Position numbers and translations under genes: made by a program. From assembly GCA_947473535.1 (NCBI GenBank), contig CANJFK010000009.1, forward strand, positions 1 through 10,703: a stretch of 10,703 nucleotides of DNA, in the 5' to 3' direction. Numbering within the stretch: position 1 is the first letter of the stretch; every line of letters starts with the position of its first letter. The DNA comes from Legionellaceae bacterium. GTDB taxonomy: Bacteria > Pseudomonadota > Gammaproteobacteria > Legionellales > Legionellaceae. The notes beneath the pieces are model-generated. The model did no database searches, had not been told where the DNA came from, and worked only from the letters and a program-made list of their open reading frames with translations. This document shows, one piece after another, positions 1 to 6,491 of the stretch.

Positions 1-361
1 GCTCGTAATAACAAATATGTGTGCTGGTGTGCCCTGGCGTATCTAAAATTTGAAGCGTATGGTTATCTATACAAATAGTATCGGAAGGGCCTACTCTTCG
101 CGTACACGTTGAAATTCGCTCATCAAAGGGGCCATAAACAACTGCATTTGGAAAATGGAGTAACAACTCAGGTACGCCATCGATATGGTCATGATGATGA
201 TGCGTCAGCAATATGTGATTTAAGGTTAGCTGGTTGTCTTTGGCATAGGTTAAAACGGGGGCTGCAATACCTGGATCAACACAAGTCATTGCGCGTTTTA
301 GTGGGTTGATGATTAGCCAAATGTAATTATCTTTGAATGCAGGCAGCGCAACGACATCCAT
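1..361 (-). CDS. gloB: Hydroxyacylglutathione hydrolase (glyoxalase II), N-terminal part, cut by window edge
   Basis: Glyoxalase II hydrolyses S-D-lactoylglutathione to D-lactate and glutathione, the second step of cytosolic methylglyoxal detoxification. The first 120 residues are visible, translated from the complement; the rest lies beyond position 1. The N-terminus (MDVVALPAFKDNYIWL) matches the family's start. The metallo-beta-lactamase metal motif THHHHDH falls at residues 53-59, so H54, H56, D58 and H59 sit at the family's usual numbers. A VVYGP strand follows near residue 74, and TPGHT at 108-112 supplies the next metal histidine, H111. The ATG at 361-359 begins 2 nt after the rlmJ stop, with only a weak ribosome site, so the two genes are probably co-transcribed and translationally coupled. 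The visible part shows no frame damage. The identification is firm; only the C-terminal domain is unseen. Confidence 0.93.
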   Translation of the reverse strand, partial: MDVVALPAFKDNYIWLIINPLKRAMTCVDPGIAAPVLTYAKDNQLTLNHILLTHHHHDHIDGVPELLLHFPNAVVYGPFDERISTCTRRVGPSDTICIDNHTLQILDTPGHTSTHICYYE

Positions 362-363
362 CG

Positions 364-1197
364 TTATTTCACCGTTTCCAAAAGATAAGATGATACGCCA
401 GGATTAAATAATTTGCGTAGTGTCTGCATAATAACCTTTAACTCTTCAGCGAGAACATAAGGTGGATTAATGATCCACAAACCACACCCCCTCATACCGG
501 GCTTTGCTGTCGATGTTAAATAAAATTCAGCACGTAAATTATTGTCCGCTCCAATGTTTGTTAGTCCTCGGAGTAACTGTTCGTGGAGTTTATTATCTAC
601 CAATGGATACCAAATGCAGTAAACGCCTGTGGCAAAACGCTGATAGGCAGTCTTCAATGCTTTTGGTATCTCACGATATTCCGTTTTAATTTCGTAGGAT
701 GGATCAAGAAAAATTAACCCGCGCCGTTCAATGGGAGGCAGTAGGGCGTGTAGGTCGTCCAAGCCATCTGTATTGCTACAAAAAACACGTTTGCCTCGAT
801 AGGGTAGTTGGTCTAAATAGTCAAACTCGCCAGGGTGCAATTCACTAAAAAATAGCCGATCCTGCTGTCTAAGCATTTGTAGTGCAAGCTCGGGTGAGCC
901 TGGGTAATAACGCAATTTATTGTCGGTATTGAGTTCATGAATCGCATTTAAATAAGATGAAAATACGGGAGGCAATTGTTTATGTTGCGCCCATAATAAT
1001 TCGATTCCAGAATTTGCTTCACCTGTCTTTACTCCCTGATTACTTTTTAAGTCATATACGCCGCGACCTGAATGCGTATCTAAATAGAATAACGCCTTGT
1101 CTTTTTGAGTCATGTAATGAAGTAAACGCGACAACGTGGCGTGTTTAAGAACATCGGCGAAATTGCCGGCATGATAACCGTGTTGATAACTAAGCAT
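364..1197 (-). CDS. rlmJ: 23S rRNA (adenine(2030)-N6)-methyltransferase RlmJ
   Basis: RlmJ uses S-adenosylmethionine to N6-methylate A2030 of 23S rRNA in the cytoplasm. The 277 residues are close to the 280 of E. coli. The family N-terminus is intact (MLSYQHGYHAGNFADVLKH), followed by the SAM-site strand FYLDTHSGRGVYDL (residues 37-50), LRYYPGSP (95-102), SELHPGEF (118-125), RRGLIFLDPSYE (158-169) and GLWIINPPY near 239-247. The catalytic N6-adenine motif, usually DPPY, reads D165-P-S-Y168. Asp and Tyr are kept but the second Pro is Ser. I still expect an active enzyme, since the rest is well conserved. The start is supported by TAAGG at 1207-1211, about 9 nt upstream. The gene heads a likely two-gene unit with gloB and is divergent from the small charged gene at 1396. 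Confidence 0.95.
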   Translation of the reverse strand: MLSYQHGYHAGNFADVLKHATLSRLLHYMTQKDKALFYLDTHSGRGVYDLKSNQGVKTGEANSGIELLWAQHKQLPPVFSSYLNAIHELNTDNKLRYYPGSPELALQMLRQQDRLFFSELHPGEFDYLDQLPYRGKRVFCSNTDGLDDLHALLPPIERRGLIFLDPSYEIKTEYREIPKALKTAYQRFATGVYCIWYPLVDNKLHEQLLRGLTNIGADNNLRAEFYLTSTAKPGMRGCGLWIINPPYVLAEELKVIMQTLRKLFNPGVSSYLLETVK

Positions 1198-1330
1198 GTT
1201 GTGTGGCCTTACATTAAACTAAGGTTTGTATCGTAGTCGTCGGCTTCAACTTCAACAGATGACTGCTGTTGGGCTTAAGGCACCAACCTACATGTGCGAA
1301 AAACAGAGTATAACAGATTCAGGTTCTACT

Positions 1331-1359
1331 CAAACAAAATGGTTTTCTTGAACTATACT
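1331..1359 (+). promoter_or_regulatory. Weak sigma-70-like promoter for the small charged gene
   Basis: TATACT at 1354-1359 matches five of six bases of the -10 consensus. CAAACA at 1331-1336, 17 bp upstream, matches three of six of the -35. Transcription would begin near 1366, leaving a leader of about 30 nt before the ATG at 1396. A second -35-like TTGAAC at 1348-1353 has no good partner. This is inferred from sequence only. Confidence 0.3.
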
Positions 1360-1395
1360 TTCATTGCATCTGTTAAATTAATTATGGAGACAACG

Positions 1396-1602
1396 ATGGG
1401 CCTACATAAAGACTCGGATTATAATCATACACCGTATGATTATAATGTTGATGATGATCTGGATGAGGTAGCTCACAAAAAACAAGTCAAGCGTATGTTA
1501 GAAGATCGCTTGGAGCGTAAGCGTCTTAAGCACGAGCTAGAAGATTTTGATGGCGAATTAGATGGTGAGTTCGATTGGGAACATTACGATCTCGATCGTT
1601 AG
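1396..1602 (+). CDS. Small highly charged PA3496-like protein (68 aa)
   Basis: The frame stays open back to 1294, but the ATG at 1396 is the best start: GGAG lies at 1386-1389, 6 nt upstream, while codons 1294-1395 read like non-coding DNA. The 68-residue product is soluble, with no signal peptide or membrane segment. An acidic N-terminal part (DYNVDDDLDE) leads to an amphipathic, probably helical stretch, KRMLEDRLERKRLKHELEDF, and a very acidic, aromatic tail ending HYDLDR. This central LE-rich, arginine-rich helix with an acidic tail resembles the short gammaproteobacterial proteins named 'PA3496 family putative envelope integrity protein', whose molecular function is not known to me. The family call rests on pattern resemblance only. 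The TAG stop overlaps the first bases of the 1601-1639 hairpin, and folD converges from the other side. Confidence 0.72.
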   Translation: MGLHKDSDYNHTPYDYNVDDDLDEVAHKKQVKRMLEDRLERKRLKHELEDFDGELDGEFDWEHYDLDR

Positions 1603-1639
1603 GCACTATCAATAAATAGGTTGTTTATTGATAGTGCCT
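1601..1639. terminator. Perfect 16-bp hairpin between convergent genes
   Basis: The arms at 1601-1616 (AGGCACTATCAATAAA) and 1624-1639 are exact reverse complements, with a 7-nt loop (TAGGTTG). The hairpin fills the 40-bp gap between the converging small gene and folD and includes part of the upstream stop codon. Neither side has a clear T-run after the stem, so it may end transcription in both directions weakly, or protect the 3' ends of both transcripts. Confidence 0.7.
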
Positions 1640-1642
1640 TAG

Positions 1643-2488
1643 CTACTGCCCGGCTGCAAGCAACGTATTTTGCAGTAGTGTGCAAATGGTCATTGGTCCA
1701 ACGCCACCTGGAACTGGCGTAATCCAGGCTACTTTGTTTTTTGCCGTATTAAAGTCAACATCACCGCGAATAGTACCATCATGGAGGCGGTGCATGCCGA
1801 CGTCGACCAGTATTTGGTCTGAATGAAGCCAATCGGTGTTGATCACGTCGGCGGTTCCAGTGGCAACCACAATAAGATCCGCCATACGGATGTGATGCTC
1901 CAAGCCTCGCGTTGAGCGATTGCAATTGGTTACAGTTGCTTTGGCTAATAATAATTCGAGAGCCATTGGGCGGCCGACGATATTTGATGTTCCTACAACA
2001 ACAGCATGCTTACCTGCCAAAGCCAAATGATAATGCTTCAATAAGTTCATCACGCCATAAGAGGTACAAGGGCGGAGCTGGGGGTTTCCCTGTGCTAGCC
2101 GTCCAAGATTGTAGGGATGAAAACCATCGACATCTTTGATGGGACAAATATGCTCTATAATTCTAGCGGTATTAATATGCGCAGGCAAAGGGAGTTGCAC
2201 AAGAATACCATTCACCTCGTTTGACTTATTTAGTGTATCAATTAAAGATAAAAGTTCGTGTTCACTGGTCTGATTGGGCAGGTTATAAGCGAACGATTTA
2301 AACCCAACCTCCAGGCAAGCAAGGCGTTTATTATTCACATAGATCATTGATGCAGGGTTTTCACCGAGAAGTATAACGGCAAGGCCCGGTGAGGGTAGGC
2401 CTTGTTGAATACGTTTACTCGTGTCGTGCTTAATTTTTTCTCTAATGCTAGCGGCAACAACTTTGCCATTTAAAAGTGATGCAGTCAT
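1643..2488 (-). CDS. folD: Bifunctional methylenetetrahydrofolate dehydrogenase/cyclohydrolase FolD
   Basis: FolD oxidises 5,10-methylene-THF to methenyl-THF with NADP+ and hydrolyses that to 10-formyl-THF, feeding purine synthesis and initiator-tRNA formylation. The 281 residues are close to the E. coli length of 288. Y50 and K54 of YVNNKR are the conserved catalytic pair. GILVQLPLP (about 93-101) and KDVDGFHP near 120 are signature segments. [12 protein letters not shown] (about 162-173) is the Rossmann dinucleotide-binding loop. [11 protein letters not shown] near 256-266 is the C-terminal signature. PCTP is here PCTS near 140, a mild substitution. The start has only a weak GAG ribosome site. 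Promoter boxes at 2516-2544 suggest expression independent of the large gene upstream. The gene converges on the small gene at 1396. Identification is certain. Confidence 0.97.
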   Translation of the reverse strand: MTASLLNGKVVAASIREKIKHDTSKRIQQGLPSPGLAVILLGENPASMIYVNNKRLACLEVGFKSFAYNLPNQTSEHELLSLIDTLNKSNEVNGILVQLPLPAHINTARIIEHICPIKDVDGFHPYNLGRLAQGNPQLRPCTSYGVMNLLKHYHLALAGKHAVVVGTSNIVGRPMALELLLAKATVTNCNRSTRGLEHHIRMADLIVVATGTADVINTDWLHSDQILVDVGMHRLHDGTIRGDVDFNTAKNKVAWITPVPGGVGPMTICTLLQNTLLAAGQ

Positions 2489-2515
2489 AGGGGCTCGTTA
2501 AATACATAGGCGCCA

Positions 2516-2544
2516 ATTATGAAAGAATGGTAGGGATTTTGCAA
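2516..2544 (-). promoter_or_regulatory. Sigma-70-like promoter for folD
   Basis: Read on the complement, TTGCAA (2539-2544, four of six -35 bases) and CATAAT (2516-2521, five of six -10 bases) are separated by exactly 17 bp. Transcription would start near 2509, about 20 nt before the folD ATG. The boxes lie in the 89-bp gap after the large gene's stop, so folD need not depend on that gene's transcript. Confidence 0.45.
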
Positions 2545-2577
2545 ATGCACCAACGCCAGGTAAAAAAAATGGTAAAT

Positions 2578-5499
2578 TTAGAAAGAACGATGATGTCTGT
2601 TGCTGGTAGTGTTGTGTACGACGTCTGTTATTTCATCTTCGATTGTTCCGCGCTCGCTGACAAAGTCTGAAAAAGACGCTCTGTTTAATGGAACACCAGT
2701 GCCAGTTTGCATATAGTTTGTGCCTAATGGAGTATCTCTCCAATTAGGTGCTTGACGATTATCGCCCACTTTATGCATAGGATTTACGACTGCGCTTGCT
2801 TGCAACGAATCGTTAGCCTCATTAATTATTTCTTCATTGTCAGCTTGTAATTCATTAAACCGAGTTTTTGTAGCCGCATCCCTTGATCGCCATAATTTAG
2901 GCAATACATTTGCAATGGTATAAACAATGGCCACACTGGCAACCAAAGCAATGCCTATTCCGATAGCAATCCCGATTGGCGGAAAAGCAACCCCTAACCC
3001 CAGGGCAGCCGCAATACCAAAGGCCGCCGCCCCGACGCCCATACCACCGATAGCCCCAACAAAAATATTTATAGCAGCGTTAAGTCCCTCTTTTTCTGTG
3101 TTAACGTTCTCAATGCCACAAAACTCTTTTAATACATTATCGCTTAATCCTTTATGACATTGCCATTTGGAGGCATTTTCAACATCGTTTTCGATGGTTT
3201 CAGAATCATTGGTACCAGACATGCGACCCTTGTTTGTACCCAATTTCGCATGACCACCTTGGTCGATAAAACTAATAACTGCTTGAAATCCTTCAAGGTT
3301 GAGTGATTCATAAAGGCCGTTCATGTGTTTCGTTATTTGAACGGTATTGCCGGCGTTGATACCAGTCTCTAAATCATCCGCTAACGCTACTATCCTAGCC
3401 GCTTCAGGTTGCGCTACATAATCGTTTATGAGTGAGTCACGTGTTATCTTATCTAGGCTTACAAAATCAAGAATGGCCACACGACCATTTACTGCTTGTG
3501 CACGCTCATTCGCACTTTTACAACCGCCAATAGACGATTTTTCGGTAAAGACAGAAAGGGCTTGATAAGTGAATCCATTATTATGGTGACCATACGCGCC
3601 TTCTTTATACAGAGAAGCTAACGCCCACGTTGCCTTTGCTGTAAAGGCCACTCGATGCTCCTCAACACCTTCAATCTCTGACGTTTCAGGAGGGCTATCG
3701 ATTATCATAATGCCCTGTAATTCCTGCAGTTTCGTTAAAACGGTCGGTTTTAAAGCGGTAGGTTGTTCAGCCTTTAAATAGGAATAAAAAGAGAGCTGAT
3801 CAGTCGCCAAAAAGTCATCATAAGCCTGGAATAAACTATCTTTAATTGTTGTTTTACTAGCCTGATCAAGTGTCTCATAGATGGTATGCAATGAAGCCAT
3901 TTGAGTCATCAATGCGGCTTCATTGACGATTGCAGGGTTACCATCGTTGATGGATAGCTCATGCCCCCAGCCATTGACGGCCATGTTTTGCACTAAGCAT
4001 AACGGGTTAAAGGGATTCTCACGGTTATATTGATGTGCTGATTCTAAAATATGTTCAGCACTTTGCGTTTGTTTATTACTGCGTTCGTCAATAGTGCCAG
4101 TGATACCTGCTTTATTTAAGGTAGTATAAAGATTATAGACAAAGGCGTTAGGTAGATCCTCATTTGTTGAACGCGTATCACCACCTAGTTCGTATTTATC
4201 TTGTAAATAAGTAATTTTATCTACTGTGTCAGCCACGATCATTTTATTAAACGTGGCTTTTATTGAACTGTCAGTGGGGGTTAAATTGCTATGTTTTTTT
4301 AAAAAATCATTATACTCACCTGTAATTTGATCGCGCTCTTCAGTTGACAGTTTATTTTCAGGATCAAGGCCATTTAATCTAGAGTCCATGTCCAAAAATG
4401 GCGTAGCACTCTTCTTATCCTGCTCAAGTAATTCTTTTGTTTTAGCATGTAGTTTCTTCACGGCAATTGAAGGCACACGGACTTGTTGACGGTGAGATAG
4501 AGGAACAACACGTCCATCGTCCTGCAAATGATGTGAATACATTATTCTGTCTGCTACGTTCGCAGCGCCCAGCGCCTGATGGTGTGATGTATGCTCACTC
4601 GCACCTATAAAGTTAATTGATCCGGTTCCTTTATCGATATGAACGTAATCATGGGCGCTTGCGCTCGTTGTTTCTGCTAAGTGTTTTGACAGGTGTTTTG
4701 TAATGTTTTCGTCAAATTGAATGCCTGTTTTCTCAATGAGTTTAATTCTTACTGTTTTGGCAATGTCAGGTAATAGTATTTTTCGCGCTTTATCCAGCTC
4801 TTTATTCAGTACTCGTTTAAATTGATCCGCATCAACAACCCCATTTGTATTGGCTTCAGCGTAAGCATTTTCTAATGCCTGCGCTTGTAATTCGATAACT
4901 TGTTTGTTGAGGTCTAACAGTGCCGCATCAAGTGCTTTTTGAATGTTTTCATCCGTAGGACCAAACTTTATTCTAGCCTCTCGCTTGCTTTTGCTCTCGC
5001 CTTTCTCAACAGCCGTCCTTACCATCCGTCCAATTAAGTGAGCATGGAAATGCGTTTCTTGTTGTAAACTGATAATGCGCCCTTTAGCTAACCCCTTATA
5101 ACTATCAATTATCTCATCATAACTATCAATTATCTCATCGGATAAATAGTCTTTTAATGACGATAATAACGATGATTGAAGTTCTTCATTGACTTTGCTT
5201 TGAATATCCAAGCTAACAGCGGTGGTTTCTTGAATGGGATGACCTAATTTTTTTTTGAACGCTTGTTTATATTCACTTAGATCGAGAGAGTCAGTTGGAT
5301 AACCGGGATTTTCAATACTATAAATTGTCGTCCATGCCTCATCATTTAAGGTAACATCAAGGATTACACGCCCTTGTGGGTCGATGGGGAGCGGAATGGA
5401 ATCATCAGTTTTCTGTTGATACAATGCTTGCGCCATATCATAAATTGCTTTCAAATAGAGGGCTTGAGCTTTAGCGCGTTCTTTTGGCAAAATAGGCAT
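2578..5499 (-). CDS. Candidate secreted phosphoinositide-phosphatase-like effector with C-terminal membrane hairpin
   Basis: I do not recognise this protein by overall sequence. From the ATG at 5499 it has 973 residues; an in-frame ATG at 5541 would give 987. I prefer 5499 because AAGGA lies 6 nt before it, whereas at 5541 AGAGG touches the ATG. The first 500 residues are hydrophilic and largely helical, with a tandem DEIIDSY repeat at 121-134. At 660-666 GGCKSANER contains CX5R (codons 3522-3502), very close to the CKSGKDR loop of SopB/IpgD-type inositol phosphatases. The residue after Arg is Ala rather than the usual Thr/Ser. DQGGHAKLGTNKG follows at 746-758. Residues about 809-865 form two glycine-rich hydrophobic segments that end at PKLWRSR. 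A 100-residue polar tail carries an acidic patch (IEDEITD) about 14-20 residues from the end, similar to Dot/Icm E-block signals. CX5R followed by a C-terminal membrane pair is the architecture of Legionella SidF. No N-terminal signal peptide is present. Function is inferred. Confidence 0.9.
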   Translation of the reverse strand: MPILPKERAKAQALYLKAIYDMAQALYQQKTDDSIPLPIDPQGRVILDVTLNDEAWTTIYSIENPGYPTDSLDLSEYKQAFKKKLGHPIQETTAVSLDIQSKVNEELQSSLLSSLKDYLSDEIIDSYDEIIDSYKGLAKGRIISLQQETHFHAHLIGRMVRTAVEKGESKSKREARIKFGPTDENIQKALDAALLDLNKQVIELQAQALENAYAEANTNGVVDADQFKRVLNKELDKARKILLPDIAKTVRIKLIEKTGIQFDENITKHLSKHLAETTSASAHDYVHIDKGTGSINFIGASEHTSHHQALGAANVADRIMYSHHLQDDGRVVPLSHRQQVRVPSIAVKKLHAKTKELLEQDKKSATPFLDMDSRLNGLDPENKLSTEERDQITGEYNDFLKKHSNLTPTDSSIKATFNKMIVADTVDKITYLQDKYELGGDTRSTNEDLPNAFVYNLYTTLNKAGITGTIDERSNKQTQSAEHILESAHQYNRENPFNPLCLVQNMAVNGWGHELSINDGNPAIVNEAALMTQMASLHTIYETLDQASKTTIKDSLFQAYDDFLATDQLSFYSYLKAEQPTALKPTVLTKLQELQGIMIIDSPPETSEIEGVEEHRVAFTAKATWALASLYKEGAYGHHNNGFTYQALSVFTEKSSIGGCKSANERAQAVNGRVAILDFVSLDKITRDSLINDYVAQPEAARIVALADDLETGINAGNTVQITKHMNGLYESLNLEGFQAVISFIDQGGHAKLGTNKGRMSGTNDSETIENDVENASKWQCHKGLSDNVLKEFCGIENVNTEKEGLNAAINIFVGAIGGMGVGAAAFGIAAALGLGVAFPPIGIAIGIGIALVASVAIVYTIANVLPKLWRSRDAATKTRFNELQADNEEIINEANDSLQASAVVNPMHKVGDNRQAPNWRDTPLGTNYMQTGTGVPLNRASFSDFVSERGTIEDEITDVVHNTTSNRHHRSF
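5098..5139 (-). repeat. In-frame 21-bp tandem duplication inside the large gene
   Basis: The 21-bp unit at 5098-5118 is repeated without any change at 5119-5139. It adds seven residues (DEIIDSY, twice) in a predicted helix. Perfect identity suggests a recent duplication by replication slippage and a segment tolerant of length change. Confidence 0.9.
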
Positions 5500-5505
5500 G
5501 GCTAA

Positions 5506-5510
5506 TCCTT
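5506..5510 (-). promoter_or_regulatory. Ribosome binding site that decides the large gene's start
   Basis: On the complement this reads AAGGA, with 6 nt (TTAGCC) before the ATG at 5499-5497. The upstream ATG at 5541 has AGAGG directly abutting it, which is too close to work as a Shine-Dalgarno site. The -10-like box at 5552-5557 would start transcription only a few nt before 5541, also favouring the inner ATG. Confidence 0.5.
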
Positions 5511-5551
5511 GAACATGGTTTAATACTACTCGCAGTTTCATCCTCTTTTAT

Positions 5552-5557
5552 AGTATA
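5552..5557 (-). promoter_or_regulatory. -10-like box upstream of the large gene
   Basis: The complement reads TATACT, five of six consensus bases. The predicted transcript start is near 5545, giving a 46-nt leader to the ATG at 5499. No good -35 sequence is seen at 16-18 bp, so activation by a regulator is possible but unproven. Confidence 0.35.
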
Positions 5558-5643
5558 GACCAAGTTATTTGACTATTTAGTTACCAGATCAAGTGCATGA
5601 AGTATTAACAACGTTGATTTAATCCATATCCATCACTCAAATC

Positions 5644-5672
5644 TAGACAAATAGTGCACGGTGTTATACATT
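5644..5672 (+). promoter_or_regulatory. Sigma-70-like promoter for truA-glnS-cysS
   Basis: TAGACA at 5644-5649 (five of six -35 bases) and TACATT at 5667-5672 (four of six -10 bases) are spaced 17 bp apart, just upstream of the AGGA ribosome site of truA. No other clear promoter is apparent before cysS, so it probably serves the whole cluster. Confidence 0.4.
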
Positions 5673-5696
5673 GGCCGTTTTTAGCAGGAATTGCGA

Positions 5697-6485
5697 ATGC
5701 GTATTGCCTTGATGGTTGAATACGATGGTAGCCAGTATCACGGTTGGCAAGCGCAAACTGGCCTGCGCACCGTTCAAGGGGCGCTAGAGCACGCGCTATC
5801 TTCTGTTGCAGATCATGATATCAGCGTTGTTTGCGCTGGTCGAACCGATACGGGCGTCCATGCTACAAATCAGGTTATTCATTTTGATTGTGAAAAAGAA
5901 CGCACAGCGCGCGCGTGGATTCACGGCGCCAACTCGTTTTTGCCAAAAGATGTGTGTGTAAAATGGGGCAAAGAAATGCCAGAGCATTTTCATGCTCGTT
6001 ACTCTGCTACTGCACGACGTTATCGTTACGTCATTTACAATCATTCAATCAGACCATCACTACTGCGTAGTAACGTGACGTGGCAATATCGTCAGCTTGA
6101 TCATCGGTTGATGCAAGAAGCAGGGCAGCATTTGCTGGGTGAACATGATTTCACATCGTATCGCTCGGTTGAATGCCAGTCCAAGACACCGATGCGTAAT
6201 ATTACACATCTACGGGTGACGCGTAACGATGATTTAATTATCATGGATATCACTGCCAATGCTTTTTTACATCATATGGTGCGAAATATTGCCGGCGTCT
6301 TAATGGCTGTTGGTTCAGGACGGAAACCCGTACCTTGGGTTCATGAGGTATTGTTAGCTAAAGATCGAAAATTGGGTGCTGAAACAGCACCTCCCTATGG
6401 CCTGTATTTGGTTGCTGTGACTTATCCACATGAATTCGGTATAACCCGAGGCGTGACTGGTCCAATGTTTCTGATGGAGACGTAA
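5697..6485 (+). CDS. truA: tRNA pseudouridine(38-40) synthase TruA
   Basis: TruA converts uridines 38, 39 and 40 in the tRNA anticodon stem-loop to pseudouridine. The 262 residues are close to the E. coli length of 270. The N-terminus MRIALMVEYDGSQYHGWQAQ is the family opening. CAGRTDTGVHATNQVIHF (about 46-63) holds the catalytic Asp, D51. FLHHMVRNIAGVLMAVGSGR near the C-terminus is the second signature. The ATG at 5697 is chosen because AGGA at 5686-5689 sits 7 nt before it; the in-frame TTG at 5691 is only 1 nt from that site. The gene leads a cluster with glnS and cysS, so a tRNA-modifying enzyme is co-expressed with two tRNA-charging enzymes. Nothing abnormal is seen. Confidence 0.96.
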   Translation: MRIALMVEYDGSQYHGWQAQTGLRTVQGALEHALSSVADHDISVVCAGRTDTGVHATNQVIHFDCEKERTARAWIHGANSFLPKDVCVKWGKEMPEHFHARYSATARRYRYVIYNHSIRPSLLRSNVTWQYRQLDHRLMQEAGQHLLGEHDFTSYRSVECQSKTPMRNITHLRVTRNDDLIIMDITANAFLHHMVRNIAGVLMAVGSGRKPVPWVHEVLLAKDRKLGAETAPPYGLYLVAVTYPHEFGITRGVTGPMFLMET

Positions 6486-6491
6486 TTTAAT

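Noticed and set aside
109..309. 66-codon plus-strand frame
   Set aside because: It is antisense to gloB, whose metal-binding THHHHDH and TPGHT motifs are read from the complement of the same bases.
2578..2700. HHRSF C-terminus of the large gene as a sign of frameshift or truncation
   Set aside because: The frame ends normally with TAA, and the adjoining sequence shows no coding continuation in another frame before the folD promoter.
2927..3157. Plus-strand frame rich in Ala, Pro and Ile
   Set aside because: It is antisense to the glycine/alanine-rich membrane segments of the large gene and has no ribosome site.
5565..5590. CpxR-like GTAA(N)GTCAA pair upstream of the large gene (complement strand)
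   Set aside because: The half-sites differ from GTAAA and are spaced 11 rather than 10 bp apart; chance is as likely.
5609..5616. CAACGTTG palindrome between the divergent large gene and truA as an operator
   Set aside because: Eight bases of perfect symmetry occur often by chance and there is no second copy.
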